64,000 bases of DNA from Butyricimonas faecihominis (GCF_033096445.1 NZ_AP028155.1:3663880-3727879), one strand, 5' to 3'. Counted from the stretch's first letter, positions 8,371-18,021 are shown. Notes: generated from the sequence alone by a model not told the origin. Numbers and translations: made by a program.

Positions 8371-10308
8371 ATGATTATGAGAAAATATTTTATATCTGTT
8401 ATTGCGATTGTTGCATTGGCTTTTACGGCTTGTGACGATTATCTGGATCAGGTGCCGGAAAAGGACGTGGAGACGTTTGAATCCATTTTCGAACGTAGGG
8501 CGAGTGCTGATATATGGTTGACTCAGGCTACAGAGTTTATGGCTGGATCTTTTTTCACCGGGTTTGGTGGTAATGCAGGAGTTGTCGGGGCGGATGAATT
8601 CGTTACCGGGAATTATTTTCGGGATAACAATATCGCTAAATTATTCAATATTGCGGATGGCCTGCAAATGAGTCAGGATCCGTTAGGAAACATTTGGACA
8701 ACAACTTATTATTCGATCCGGATGTTGAATACGTTTATTTCCAATATTGATAATGTGTACGATTTGACAGCTGCCGAGAAGAGAAATTGGAAAGCAGAGG
8801 CGATAGCCGTAAAAGCTTTTTATTATTTTGAATTGATGAGACGTTACGGCCCCATTGTATTAGTACCGAAGAATATTGACGTGAATGCTGATTTGGCCGA
8901 AATGCAGATCCCTCGCTCGCACGTGGATACTTGTTTTAATGAGGTCGTTCGTTTACTGGATGAGGCGATTCCGGATTTGTTATATGGTAAAGAGAGATTA
9001 ATTTCTCATAAACTCTTCTTGAGCAAGGAAGGTGCGATGGCATTAAAAGCCCGCGTGTTACTTTATCAAGCATCACCTCTTTTCAACGGGAATGAGTATT
9101 ACGTGAATTTTAAGGGAAAAAAGGGAGAACAGTTGTTCAGTACGGAATACGATCCGGAAAAATGGAAACGGGCGGCGGAGGCTGCAGATGCTGCGGTGGA
9201 GATGTGTGAAAGTCGGGGATATAAATTAAAGACGGGTGAAGGAAATAAGGCAACCAAGTTGTTGAATCAGATGCGAGATATTGAAATGTCGATCTGGGAA
9301 CCGAATTACGAGGGCGAGGAAGCTGTTTTCCTAACCGGAAATGCTTCGATAATGAATTCGTATATCATGTTCACATTACCTCTTTTCCCCGAAGGTCATT
9401 CGGATCGGGATGCGTTATTGACCGGATGTGTGGCTCCGAGTATGAAGATGGTTGAGATGTTTTATACCAAAAATGGTCTTCCCTTGAACATGGATAAGGA
9501 ATGGGATTATGCCAATCGTTACAAATTGGGACGGGAAGTGAACAATGATTACCAGAATGTTGTGGCATTAAATGAGGATGTTTTGAATCTACATCTGAAA
9601 CGGGAGCCTCGTTTCTATGCCAACGTGGCTGCCGATCGGTGCTATTGGCAACGCGGACCTGCCGCGAACAAGAATATGCTTGTACAAGCTTATCGGGGAG
9701 AGGCATTCGGAATTCACGAGTCTTTTTTGTTGTATTCTCAACCGCAAAATTTGTGCGGTTATTACGTGAAGAAATTCTCTCGTTCGGAGGTACAGACTTA
9801 TCAATATACGAGTAATACCGGTAGTTTGGGCGATTGTCGGTGGCCGATGATCCGTTTGGCAGAACTTTATCTGATTCAGGCTGAGGCGTGGAATGAGTAT
9901 TTGAGCAAACCGGATGATAAGGTGTATGAATCTTTAAACAAAGTGCGTAGGCGTGCCGGTATTCCCGACGTGGAAATTGCTTGGAAGGAACATTCCTCTC
10001 AACCACATAAGATTGAGACAAAAGAAGGAATGAGAGAGATTATTCAACAGGAAAATTTTGTAGAATTTGCTTTTGAGGGCCATCGGTTCTGGGATTTGCG
10101 GCGTTGGAAATTGGCTCATCTGGAATTGAATGACAAACTTTTGGGATGGAATGTTTTGGGGGAGAATGCCCGTACGTTCTATAATAACTTCGAAGGTCCG
10201 GTGGTTGTATGGGATAAGGCGAAGTTCGTGGCTCCGCGGGATTATCTTTTCCCGATAAAGGCGGAAGAAGCTATGATTGCCGGGTACGTGCAGAATCCCG
10301 GATGGTAA
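8371..10308 (+). CDS. SusD/RagB-family substrate-binding lipoprotein
   Basis: A 645-residue surface lipoprotein forming the lid of the SusC transporter. It has a lipoprotein signal (LAFTAC, lipidated cysteine near residue 21), the conserved early segment DYLDQVPEKD, TPR-like helical regions with the family signature AEAIAVKAFYYFELMRRYG, and the C-terminal motif FEGHRFWDLRRWK. The start codon lies six bases after the susC stop, so the genes are translationally close. The SusD at 28744 is its paralogue. Initiation at the second ATG (8377) is equally possible. Confidence 0.93.
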   Translation: MIMRKYFISVIAIVALAFTACDDYLDQVPEKDVETFESIFERRASADIWLTQATEFMAGSFFTGFGGNAGVVGADEFVTGNYFRDNNIAKLFNIADGLQMSQDPLGNIWTTTYYSIRMLNTFISNIDNVYDLTAAEKRNWKAEAIAVKAFYYFELMRRYGPIVLVPKNIDVNADLAEMQIPRSHVDTCFNEVVRLLDEAIPDLLYGKERLISHKLFLSKEGAMALKARVLLYQASPLFNGNEYYVNFKGKKGEQLFSTEYDPEKWKRAAEAADAAVEMCESRGYKLKTGEGNKATKLLNQMRDIEMSIWEPNYEGEEAVFLTGNASIMNSYIMFTLPLFPEGHSDRDALLTGCVAPSMKMVEMFYTKNGLPLNMDKEWDYANRYKLGREVNNDYQNVVALNEDVLNLHLKREPRFYANVAADRCYWQRGPAANKNMLVQAYRGEAFGIHESFLLYSQPQNLCGYYVKKFSRSEVQTYQYTSNTGSLGDCRWPMIRLAELYLIQAEAWNEYLSKPDDKVYESLNKVRRRAGIPDVEIAWKEHSSQPHKIETKEGMREIIQQENFVEFAFEGHRFWDLRRWKLAHLELNDKLLGWNVLGENARTFYNNFEGPVVVWDKAKFVAPRDYLFPIKAEEAMIAGYVQNPGW

Positions 10309-10361
10309 ATGAATTTTAGATTTACGATTTTGATTGTAGATTTTAATCTTTTAAAAATAGA

Positions 10362-11693
10362 ATGATGAAAAATACAATTTTGATATTATTACTGATATTC
10401 GGATTGTTTGCCTGTGAGGACAACGATTCCTATTTTGACGCTTCGATTCCCCAGGAAAATGTTTCGTTCGAGGCCATTCCGGGAGGGGCTATCATGCGTT
10501 ACACCTTACCTGAAAATACAGATATTTTTGCCGTTAGAGCAGAGTATGAAGATTATAAGGGAAAGAAAATGATCAAGATCGCCTCGTATGCTTATGATTC
10601 TCTCGTACTTGACGGGTTTAACGAGGCTCGAAATAACGTGCCGGTACGGGTGTCATTGTTGAATCAGAGTAACGAGGCATCGAAAGCGATGGAGTTTACT
10701 TTCAACACGCAGGATTCCGGTCCGGTGGCTTTCTTTAACAATATAGAAGTGCTGCCTTATTGGGATGGATTCCAGGTGAAATATAAAGTTCCCTGTGCGG
10801 CTACCGGACTTTGTAACGTGTTTTTTATCGGGACAAATCCGATGACAAAGGAATTAGATACCCTTTTACTGGAGACTTTTGCCATTGAGGCCGGGGAGAA
10901 TGTGAAATATTATTCTTTGGCTCAAAAAAGAGACATGAATACGGTTGTCGTGAAGACGGAAGATTTCAGGGGAAATGTGGCCATGCAGAAAATATACGAG
11001 GGAATTGCCTCGTATAACGTGGAAAAATTGGATCCATCGAATTTCGAATGGTTAGACCCGTTCTCTTTGTCCGTGGAGAACGATAACCAAGGATTTATGG
11101 TTGGTTGGAAGTATCTTTTTGATGGCGATGTAAAAGGGTCCCGGAAATTGGCTTTTCAAGAATCTTGGGGTAACACGCTGTCTCCGGCGAATATGTATTC
11201 TTTTGTAACCCTCCCCTATGCGGTGAATAAGCCGGATGCCCCGAAATATTTTATTTTGGATATTAAGGAACCCAAGCAAGTGTCCAGTATTAGAATGTAC
11301 GGGATGTTAAATCTGAATACTATGACAAAACCGTCTGTTTTCGTAACCTGTTATGGAACGATGTTGCCTAATGATGTCACGATATATGCCTCTAATGATA
11401 AAGATGATAACAATTCTTGGGTCAAAGTGGGTAATTTCTATCAGTCGCTGACAGCGGCGGTTCCATGGATACAACGTGCTGGTGATGTTGACAATTCCAC
11501 GAAAATAAAGACAACCAGTGAACTGGAAGCCGTTGAACCATGTTACCTTACGGTTAATTTTTCTGTTGATAATCCTCCCTACAGGTATTTCAAAGTTGAA
11601 TTTAACAGTGTTTTCAAGAAAATACCGAATCAATATTATGAGAATACCACGGAACGGGTGACTTTGCATGAGGTTGAAGTATACGGGAAATAA
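10362..11693 (+). CDS. Surface lipoprotein, DUF4959/DUF5126/DUF5000-like
   Basis: A 443-residue lipoprotein (lipobox LFAC, cysteine at about 18) resembling the three-part DUF4959-DUF5126-DUF5000 proteins that accompany SusC/SusD pairs in Bacteroidota. The N-terminal part looks like Ig-like beta domains (GGAIMRYTLPENTDIF) and the C-terminal part, after LFDGDVKGSRK, like a discoidin-type binding fold. It is probably a surface glycan- or substrate-binding accessory of the SusCD complex. The corresponding paralogue in the second locus is at 30721. Domain names are from memory of the family. Confidence 0.75.
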   Translation: MMKNTILILLLIFGLFACEDNDSYFDASIPQENVSFEAIPGGAIMRYTLPENTDIFAVRAEYEDYKGKKMIKIASYAYDSLVLDGFNEARNNVPVRVSLLNQSNEASKAMEFTFNTQDSGPVAFFNNIEVLPYWDGFQVKYKVPCAATGLCNVFFIGTNPMTKELDTLLLETFAIEAGENVKYYSLAQKRDMNTVVVKTEDFRGNVAMQKIYEGIASYNVEKLDPSNFEWLDPFSLSVENDNQGFMVGWKYLFDGDVKGSRKLAFQESWGNTLSPANMYSFVTLPYAVNKPDAPKYFILDIKEPKQVSSIRMYGMLNLNTMTKPSVFVTCYGTMLPNDVTIYASNDKDDNNSWVKVGNFYQSLTAAVPWIQRAGDVDNSTKIKTTSELEAVEPCYLTVNFSVDNPPYRYFKVEFNSVFKKIPNQYYENTTERVTLHEVEVYGK

Positions 11694-11707
11694 TAAATAG
11701 ATGAATT

Positions 11708-13231
11708 ATGAAGAGAATATATATAATCATTGTTTTGACGGCAATCTTTGCCGGAATCTTTGCCGGGTGTGAAGACCAAGAAGATACGTGGGAGGAGTAT
11801 GCGGGTAATGGTCGGATTCGTTACACGGGAAAATGTACGGATGTTTTGTTGAAATTGGGATGGGAGAGTGTTGTTGTTTCTTGGAAAAATACGTTGGACC
11901 CGAATCGGGAAAATATTTTGATAGAGTGGGTTGGTGGAGAGCAGACCGGAGACTCGCTTTTGACGAAAGATATGGAAAGTTGTACAATTAAAAATTTGGG
12001 TAACGTGACATACACGTTTCGTGTGTATGCCGTGGATAAAGAAGGAAGGCGTTCTTTGGGGGCCGAGGCTTATGGGCGACCGTTTTCCATGGCGCATGAA
12101 GCGTTGAACGGGTTTACCCCGGTTGTGACGAAATGCTTTCCGTTGGGAGAGGATAAACTGGTTCTCTATTTTGACCGCTGGCAAAATACCTTAGCGGCAG
12201 CAAGCCTTCGGTATTATAAGAAATCAAATCCGAACGAGCTTGTTACCTTGGAATTGACGGATACGGACAGTATTCTGAAACAAAGGTATTACGTGGTGGA
12301 TAACATTGATGTAAACAAGGAGGTAGCGGTGGAGCGGAAAGGGCAGTTGCAAGAACTTCCCGGAGTGGATATTGTTTTTAATTCCCTGCCGTTAGATGTA
12401 CATCAGCGGGTGTTTAATAGTGATTTTGTTCGGGAGATTCAAACTCATTATTTCATTGACGAATTGGATGAAAACTTTATTAACACGGTAGAGGTGTTGG
12501 AGTTTGATTATGACTTGTCCACATTGGAAGACTTGTTTTATTTCCCGAACTTGAAAAAAGTGGTGTTGGGTAAGAACCGGTATTTATACGAGGCCTATAA
12601 GGATGCTGTTAAGCAGAGCGTGTTGGCGGATACGGCAGCCAGTCGGTTTGCCTTGGAAGCGCTTCATGAATTGCAAGGAGTGGAAGTGGAGAGATATAAC
12701 AAGCATTATTTCCCGAATCCATTGTCTGTGTTGAAAGAACAAGGACATTCGGAAGTGCCTGCCACCTTGCACTATTTTACGGCTGCGGGAATAACGGTTT
12801 TACCTTCCGATCAGACTGGGTATAATGCTCATCCTGAATTTTTATTGGATAATAATCAGGCGACGATATGGAATCCTCAGCAGATAAATTCTTTCCGGCA
12901 GCATGAATTGCTTATCGATTTGGGGAAGGTGGAGACCGTTTCCGGATTTAAAGTGGCGCAGGATGCGACGAGCCCGATCAGTAGTCCATGGGACACGAAA
13001 CATAATTTCCGTCCGAACCTTCTGAAAGTGTTAGTGTCAAAAGATCAAGCATCTTGGGAAGGGGCTACTTTTGATGAAGATAACGAGATTGGGAATACGG
13101 CGGGGGAGATCACGTTACTTCGTATGAAACAGCCTAAAGAAATCAGGTATGTCAAAATAACCGTGAGCGATCAGGCTTATTATGCGAATTTTGGCATAAT
13201 CTTGGCTGATTTTGTCGCCTTTAGTGAATGA
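11708..13231 (+). CDS. DUF4998-like surface lipoprotein with C-terminal discoidin-like domain
   Basis: A 507-residue lipoprotein (FAGC lipobox near residue 20). The first 110 residues, from DTWEEYAGNGRIRYTGKC onward, resemble DUF4998, an Ig-like domain of SusCD loci. The last 150 residues (LLDNNQATIWNP, LLIDLGKVETVSGFKV, RYVKITVSD) have the pattern of an F5/8 type C carbohydrate-binding fold. Fourteen bases separate it from the preceding lipoprotein gene. The paralogue is at 32074. Likely role: surface capture of the substrate. Confidence 0.75.
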   Translation: MKRIYIIIVLTAIFAGIFAGCEDQEDTWEEYAGNGRIRYTGKCTDVLLKLGWESVVVSWKNTLDPNRENILIEWVGGEQTGDSLLTKDMESCTIKNLGNVTYTFRVYAVDKEGRRSLGAEAYGRPFSMAHEALNGFTPVVTKCFPLGEDKLVLYFDRWQNTLAAASLRYYKKSNPNELVTLELTDTDSILKQRYYVVDNIDVNKEVAVERKGQLQELPGVDIVFNSLPLDVHQRVFNSDFVREIQTHYFIDELDENFINTVEVLEFDYDLSTLEDLFYFPNLKKVVLGKNRYLYEAYKDAVKQSVLADTAASRFALEALHELQGVEVERYNKHYFPNPLSVLKEQGHSEVPATLHYFTAAGITVLPSDQTGYNAHPEFLLDNNQATIWNPQQINSFRQHELLIDLGKVETVSGFKVAQDATSPISSPWDTKHNFRPNLLKVLVSKDQASWEGATFDEDNEIGNTAGEITLLRMKQPKEIRYVKITVSDQAYYANFGIILADFVAFSE

Positions 13232-13247
13232 TGATAAAAGGATAATT

Positions 13248-14339
13248 ATGAAAAGAATCATGTTATTTATAGCTTGCATGGCCCTTTGGGGGCTATGCAA
13301 TGCTCAAAAAGGTTACCACATTACGGGTAATTTAGGGCAATTGCAACAAGATACTTTTTATTTGGTCGTTCCCAATCTGAACGGGACAGTAAATGTGTTG
13401 GGAGTATCGATACTTAAGGAAGGGAATCTTGAATTTAAAGGACAGGTTCCGGAACCCGTGATGGCAACGATCATGACATCCGATCGTCAGGGAATGATCC
13501 CGTTAATGCTGGAGAATACAGATTATTCAATACAGATTGGTGCGGAGTCTATTGAAGTGGAAGGAGGAACGGAACAAGCTGTTTTTAATCAATTCAATGC
13601 GCTGCAAAGAGAGGCCAAAAAGCAACAGCAAAAGTTGCAATCTGACATGAAGACAGCCTACGAGGATGCCAACCAGATGCGGGTTCAGGCTCTTTCCGGG
13701 CAAGCGCAGAAGTTCATGCAGAATATGCAAAAACGGCAAACAGAGATCGTGAAAGAGAATGCGAATACCAGTACCGCCGCGTATATCGTATTGACTTGTG
13801 GGTTGCAGGCTCCTGTTGAACAGTTGCAGGAATTGTATAACTTATTGGGTGAACAAGCCAAGAGTTCTGTCTATGGGAGAATTATTGCCGCCCAATTGTC
13901 GGAACTCGGACGAGTGGCAGTTGATAAAGTGGCTCCGGATTTTACGGTGAATAGTCCTGAAGGGAAGCCGATTTCGTTGCACGGAATTAAAGCCAAGGCG
14001 AAGTTAGTGGATTTCTGGGCATCTTGGTGTGGTCCCTGTCGGGCAGAAAATCCTAACGTGATCCGGTTGTACAAGAAGTATCATGATAAAGGCTTGGAAG
14101 TATTGGGGGTATCTTTGGATGATAACAAATCTAAATGGGTACAGGCGATTATGGAGGATGGGTTGCCTTGGTTGAACGGTTCCGACCTGAAAGGACAGGC
14201 TTCGGAGATTGCCCGGATATATGGTGTACGGAGTATACCTTTTACGTTACTATTGGACGAGAACAATCGGATTGTAGCTAAGAATCTTCGCGGGAAAGAA
14301 TTGGCAAAAAAGATAGAGGAACTACTGAAATCTAAATAA
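13248..14339 (+). CDS. TlpA-like thioredoxin with DUF4369-like N-terminal domain
   Basis: A 363-residue exported thiol-disulfide protein. It has a signal peptide ending at CNA, a DUF4369-like domain of about 100 residues, a helical linker rich in glutamine (REAKKQQQKLQ), and a C-terminal thioredoxin fold with the redox pair in WCGPC (C261, C264). I start at the ATG at 13248 rather than the upstream frame opening at 13212, because the signal peptide begins there. It probably handles disulfides in the periplasm for the secreted proteins of this locus. It is homologous to the protein at 37291, which closes the second locus. Confidence 0.88.
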   Translation: MKRIMLFIACMALWGLCNAQKGYHITGNLGQLQQDTFYLVVPNLNGTVNVLGVSILKEGNLEFKGQVPEPVMATIMTSDRQGMIPLMLENTDYSIQIGAESIEVEGGTEQAVFNQFNALQREAKKQQQKLQSDMKTAYEDANQMRVQALSGQAQKFMQNMQKRQTEIVKENANTSTAAYIVLTCGLQAPVEQLQELYNLLGEQAKSSVYGRIIAAQLSELGRVAVDKVAPDFTVNSPEGKPISLHGIKAKAKLVDFWASWCGPCRAENPNVIRLYKKYHDKGLEVLGVSLDDNKSKWVQAIMEDGLPWLNGSDLKGQASEIARIYGVRSIPFTLLLDENNRIVAKNLRGKELAKKIEELLKSK

Positions 14340-14361
14340 TTGAAAATGTAAATTTCTAGTT

Positions 14362-14856
14362 ATGAAAAGAATTATAATACTGTTAGGTATCTATTTTTGT
14401 ATTTCTGGCGTGTATGCGCAAAAGTTTGAGGCAACCCCTCTTGATGAACAAGGAGACGTGTACGAGATAAAAATCAGGCAGTTTAACAAGTTGTTCGGTA
14501 AGTGGTTTACCGTAGAGCGGGTTGCAGAACCGACAGATGGAGATGTGGCACAACGATCGGAATGGAGGGATTCGTGTGCGGCAAAATTGTTAACCCCGGA
14601 GTTGAAAGAAATTTTAAAGGAGGCGGCAGATAAGGGGGGAGGTAGTTTTTGGATAGCTTTTTATTGCGATTCGGACGGTAAAATCCAGACGGTAACATTC
14701 ACGATGTCATCATCCGTGTACGTGAATTTACCTAACAAAATGCTACAAGAGCTTTATCGGCGGGCAATGGAGATTATGATGAATCCGAATTACTATAAAT
14801 TTGACGGGGAACACGATTACGCGATTGATACAATAGAATTGATGCAACGAGTGTAA
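14362..14856 (+). CDS. Secreted protein of unknown function (locus paralogue family)
   Basis: A 164-residue protein with a clear signal peptide (ends VYAQ, about residue 20). I do not recognise the family. Its second half has the pattern FYCDSDGKIQTVTFTMSSS, then LYRRAMEIMM and YYKFDG. The same arrangement occurs in the secreted proteins at 15678, 16622 and 17488, so these look like diverged paralogues. The gene is 23 bases after the thioredoxin gene and 8 before the next lipoprotein, so it belongs to the same transcript. Confidence 0.7.
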   Translation: MKRIIILLGIYFCISGVYAQKFEATPLDEQGDVYEIKIRQFNKLFGKWFTVERVAEPTDGDVAQRSEWRDSCAAKLLTPELKEILKEAADKGGGSFWIAFYCDSDGKIQTVTFTMSSSVYVNLPNKMLQELYRRAMEIMMNPNYYKFDGEHDYAIDTIELMQRV

Positions 14857-14863
14857 AAAATTT

Positions 14864-15661
14864 ATGGTTACGAAAGAGTGTTTGAAAAGGATTATATGGA
14901 TTCTATTGTCAGCCGTCTTCTTGGTGGGATGTTACGATGACGGAAATTATATAGCAGAAGAAGAAACGATTGAAAGTGAGAGTTCTTTTTATTACGAGTC
15001 GGAGGAAGTCTCGTTGAGTATGGTCTTGTCATTATTTGATATAATAAATAGTGATCCGGGCATACCGAAGGAGGATCTCGTGCGTATGTGTGAGAGTATT
15101 TGTAATGTAGTTAATATCGAATTTCCCCGGTTAAGAGATGTTATTCGCGCACTTGTGAATTTGAAAAAGATAAGGATGAGGATAGTTTTAGCTAAAACAG
15201 GGGAAATAAAAGAAGGATATGCAGATTGGAATGACGGGGTGATCAGGATAAAAGAAAAGCGAGTTTTAGGTGATCCTTCTATAATTATTCATGAAATGAT
15301 ACATCAGTTGCAATTCGGTTTATGTGGCGGTTCGGCTTATATGCGACCGGATTTTAAACGTAATATTGAATTTGAAGCATACCTTATAATGGATATAAGT
15401 ATGGCTGAAGCTTGGCTAAAACAGGGGGCGATCCCTGATGCGAGTAAATTACATTTCCTGTATGGAGTGAAGGATACGGTTCTCGTTATGGATTATATCA
15501 ATTTTTTATGTAGGGTCTATGAACGGGCCATTAGTAAGGAAGAGTTTGTATCAGAATTTAATCGTTTTGCAGAAAAATTTAAGGCTTACACGGGGACTGA
15601 ATATTCTCCTAATGGTGTCCCGTCTTTAATCTTTAGCTTGTGGCCGTTTGTATGGCATTAA
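14864..15661 (+). CDS. Putative zinc-metalloprotease-like lipoprotein (HExxH)
   Basis: A 265-residue lipoprotein (LVGC lipobox, cysteine at about 22). The segment IIIHEMIHQLQFG gives a HExxH zinc motif (H143, E144, H147), and the glutamates in NIEFEAYLI about 25-30 residues later could supply the third ligand. This suggests a small surface or periplasmic peptidase, although no named family is recognised and activity is unproven. The last 68 residues are repeated downstream as a truncated copy at 16399-16605, produced by a tandem duplication. Confidence 0.7.
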   Translation: MVTKECLKRIIWILLSAVFLVGCYDDGNYIAEEETIESESSFYYESEEVSLSMVLSLFDIINSDPGIPKEDLVRMCESICNVVNIEFPRLRDVIRALVNLKKIRMRIVLAKTGEIKEGYADWNDGVIRIKEKRVLGDPSIIIHEMIHQLQFGLCGGSAYMRPDFKRNIEFEAYLIMDISMAEAWLKQGAIPDASKLHFLYGVKDTVLVMDYINFLCRVYERAISKEEFVSEFNRFAEKFKAYTGTEYSPNGVPSLIFSLWPFVWH

Positions 15662-15677
15662 TTAAATAAAAAGAGAT

Positions 15678-16373
15678 ATGAGGAAAATATTTTTTTTGGT
15701 GATTGTTTTGTTTGCAATGCAGCACCTTTCAGCCCAGAAATTTGTTTTGATGAAAGATACAGCGTGGATTGAAAGCAAAGATAGTTGTGTCTATCGAGTG
15801 GAAGGGTATGACCAATTGATCTCGAAAGAGAAATTCAGACATTATATTGTGATACGTTCGCGATCTTTGGAAAGTGCGTGGTTGGACTGGTTGAGTTGGT
15901 CGGTGCTTCCTCGAGAAATTCGTCCGTTTATCAAAAAGTGTGAGCCCGGTCTACCGCGTCCCATGTTTGGGCCTCGTCAGCTTTTTGATACTTATAGAGG
16001 TTTGATGTTAGAGTTTGTTCTTGATGGGCATGGAAATATTATAACCGTATTTTTTTATGTCAGTAAAGAAATACGTGATAAGATAACGGAAAAGCATCTG
16101 AAAAAGATGTATAATGCTATAATGAAACACAAAATGCCCTTGCCAGTAGTGGAGGAAATCTTGGCTTCACACCAGAAATTTTATGAATGGGATGATCTGT
16201 CACCGGATTCGACTCGTATCGGGTGTATGGTAGATATGGGCAGCGAGATAGAATTTTTAGAAGAATTGAAAAATTTCGAGTGGCAGGAGTTGAGAGAGAT
16301 ACGGGAAGAACGTGAGAAGAAGTGGAAGGAGTGGGAAGAGAAGGAGTGGAAAGAGGGAAGGTTTAGGCTATAA
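15678..16373 (+). CDS. Secreted protein of unknown function, copy 1
   Basis: A 231-residue exported protein with a signal peptide ending near LSAQ (residue 20). It has no family I recognise. The middle (LEFVLDGHGNIITVFFYVS, then KKMYNAIMK) matches the pattern of the secreted proteins at 14362 and 17488. The C-terminus is a highly charged helix made of repeated glutamate, lysine and tryptophan residues (REEREKKWKEWEEKEWKEG). The tandem copy at 16622 differs at about ten positions. Confidence 0.7.
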   Translation: MRKIFFLVIVLFAMQHLSAQKFVLMKDTAWIESKDSCVYRVEGYDQLISKEKFRHYIVIRSRSLESAWLDWLSWSVLPREIRPFIKKCEPGLPRPMFGPRQLFDTYRGLMLEFVLDGHGNIITVFFYVSKEIRDKITEKHLKKMYNAIMKHKMPLPVVEEILASHQKFYEWDDLSPDSTRIGCMVDMGSEIEFLEELKNFEWQELREIREEREKKWKEWEEKEWKEGRFRL

Positions 16374-16398
16374 TTGATGAACAGGTGTTGAGAGTGTG

Positions 16399-16605
16399 TT
16401 CCTGTATGGAGTGGATGATACGGTTCTCGTTATGGATTATATCAATTTTTTATGTAGGGTCTATGAACGGGCGATTAGTAAGGAAGAGTTTGTATCAGAA
16501 TTTAATCGTTTTGCAGAGAAATTTAAGGCTTACACGGGGACTGAATATTCTCCTAATGGTACCCCGTCTTTAATTTTTAGCTTGTGGCCGTTTGTATGGT
16601 ATTAA
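16399..16605 (+). pseudogene. Truncated copy of the HExxH lipoprotein (C-terminal 68 codons)
   Basis: The reading frame from about 16402 repeats the C-terminal end of the lipoprotein at 14864 (LYGVDDTVLVMDYINF to SLWPFVWY). It lacks the signal peptide and the HExxH motif. It is the broken remnant left at the junction of the 944-bp tandem duplication and is not expected to be functional. Confidence 0.85.
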
Positions 16606-16621
16606 TTAGATAAAAAGAGAT

Positions 16622-17317
16622 ATGAGGAAAATATTTTTTTTGGTGATTGTTTTGTTTGCAATGCAGCACCTTTCAGCCCAGAAATTTGTTTTGATGAAAG
16701 ATACAGCGTGGATTGAAAGCAAAGATAGTTGTGTCTATCGAGTGGAAGGGTATGACCAATTGATCTCGAAAGAGAAATTCAGACATTATATTGTGATACG
16801 TTCGCGATCTTTAGAAAGTGCGTGGTTGGACTGGTTGAGTTGGTCGGTGCTTCCTCGAGAAATTCGTCCGTTTATTAAAAAGTGTGAGCCCGGTCTAGCG
16901 CGTCCCATGTTTGGGCCTCGTCGGCTTTTTAATACTTATCGAGGTTTGATGTTAGAGTTTGTTCTTGATGGGCATGGAAATATTATAACCGTATTTTTTT
17001 ATGTCAGTAAAGAAATACGTGATAAGATAACGGAAAAGCATTTGAAAAAGATGTATAATGCTATAATGAAACACAAAATGCCCTTGCCAGTAGTGGAGGA
17101 AATCTTGGCTTCAAACAAGGAATTTTATAAATGGGATGATCTGTCACCGGATTCGACTCGCATCCGGTGTATGGTAGATATGGGCAGCGAGATAGAATTT
17201 TTAGAAGAATTGAAAAATTTCGAGTGGCAGGAGTTGAGAGAGATACGGGAAGAACGTGAGAAGAAGTGGAAGGAGTGGAAAGAGAAGGAGTGGAAAGAGG
17301 GAAGGTTTAGGCTATAA
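16622..17317 (+). CDS. Secreted protein of unknown function, copy 2
   Basis: A 231-residue tandem copy of the protein at 15678, with the same signal peptide and charged C-terminal helix. Most differences fall in two short stretches: LARPMFGPRRLFNTYR against LPRPMFGPRQLFDTYR, and SNKEFYKWDD against SHQKFYEWDD. The frame is intact and the upstream 60 bases are duplicated with it, so translation signals are preserved. Function unknown. Confidence 0.7.
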   Translation: MRKIFFLVIVLFAMQHLSAQKFVLMKDTAWIESKDSCVYRVEGYDQLISKEKFRHYIVIRSRSLESAWLDWLSWSVLPREIRPFIKKCEPGLARPMFGPRRLFNTYRGLMLEFVLDGHGNIITVFFYVSKEIRDKITEKHLKKMYNAIMKHKMPLPVVEEILASNKEFYKWDDLSPDSTRIRCMVDMGSEIEFLEELKNFEWQELREIREEREKKWKEWKEKEWKEGRFRL

Positions 17318-17487
17318 TTGATGAACAGGTGCTGAGAGTGTGTTTGTTATTAGTTTTCTTTCAATTATCTTCCTAGAGGATTTTTATGTTTTCTTCGAAA
17401 TGGAAGGGTGAGGGTGGGCAATCTAATGCGAGTTTTATTCCTTGGATAATTGAGATGTATTACTATTAATATATAATATTGAAAATT

Positions 17488-18021
17488 ATGAAGTTAATTA
17501 TAAGTTTGTTCGCTTTATTATGTTTCTCTATTTGTTTGAATGCACAGGAAGTAGATCGAGAGGTGAAAATTGAGAAGGTCTTGACTAAACATTGGGGAGA
17601 TAGTACATTTATGTATTATGTCGGGGGAAAATTCTTGCAATATGGCTTTGAAAAATTAGCACCTTCTGTGAAGGATGATACTCTCCTTAAAGAGAGGGAA
17701 AGAGAATTGAATTCTCTCATTTTTAGTTGGAGTAAGGGGAGCGTAAAAGAAGTACAAAAAATTCTCCAAGATAAAGAAGAATTTGGCCTTTTGGTTTTTG
17801 AGGTCTATTTTGATAGAGATGGAAAAGCTGTTGGTGGTACTCTTATGATGTCTGAAAACGTGTTTAATATACTAACGAAAAAGGAAGTTATAAAAATCTA
17901 TCACCGGATGATGAATAGGATATATGAAACTCGTTATTATCGTTTTGAAGAACAAGATAAATTGGGTTCTATGTGGGGATTTCTCATTCGTCCTGCAGAT
18001 TATTTGGCTCCTGTGAAATAG
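17488..18021 (+). CDS. Secreted protein of unknown function (locus paralogue family)
   Basis: A 177-residue protein with a signal peptide ending near LNAQ. I start at the ATG at 17488; a TTG nine bases earlier is less likely. The section FEVYFDRDGKAVGGTLMMS, then KIYHRMMNRI and YYRFEE, follows the same pattern as the proteins at 14362, 15678 and 16622, so it is a fourth, more distant member of the group. No enzymatic motif is visible. The 170 bases before it show only AT-rich sequence. Confidence 0.68.
   Translation: MKLIISLFALLCFSICLNAQEVDREVKIEKVLTKHWGDSTFMYYVGGKFLQYGFEKLAPSVKDDTLLKERERELNSLIFSWSKGSVKEVQKILQDKEEFGLLVFEVYFDRDGKAVGGTLMMSENVFNILTKKEVIKIYHRMMNRIYETRYYRFEEQDKLGSMWGFLIRPADYLAPVK

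Larger units (their letters stand above)
15455..17342 (+). repeat. Tandem duplication of a 944-bp unit
   Basis: Unit 1 (15455-16398) and unit 2 (16399-17342) are nearly identical head to tail. Each holds the last 68 codons of the HExxH lipoprotein gene and one complete 231-codon secreted-protein gene. The offset is exactly 944 bases at every landmark (gene starts 15678 and 16622, stops 16373 and 17317). Divergence is only a few per cent, so the event looks recent. Confidence 0.93.
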
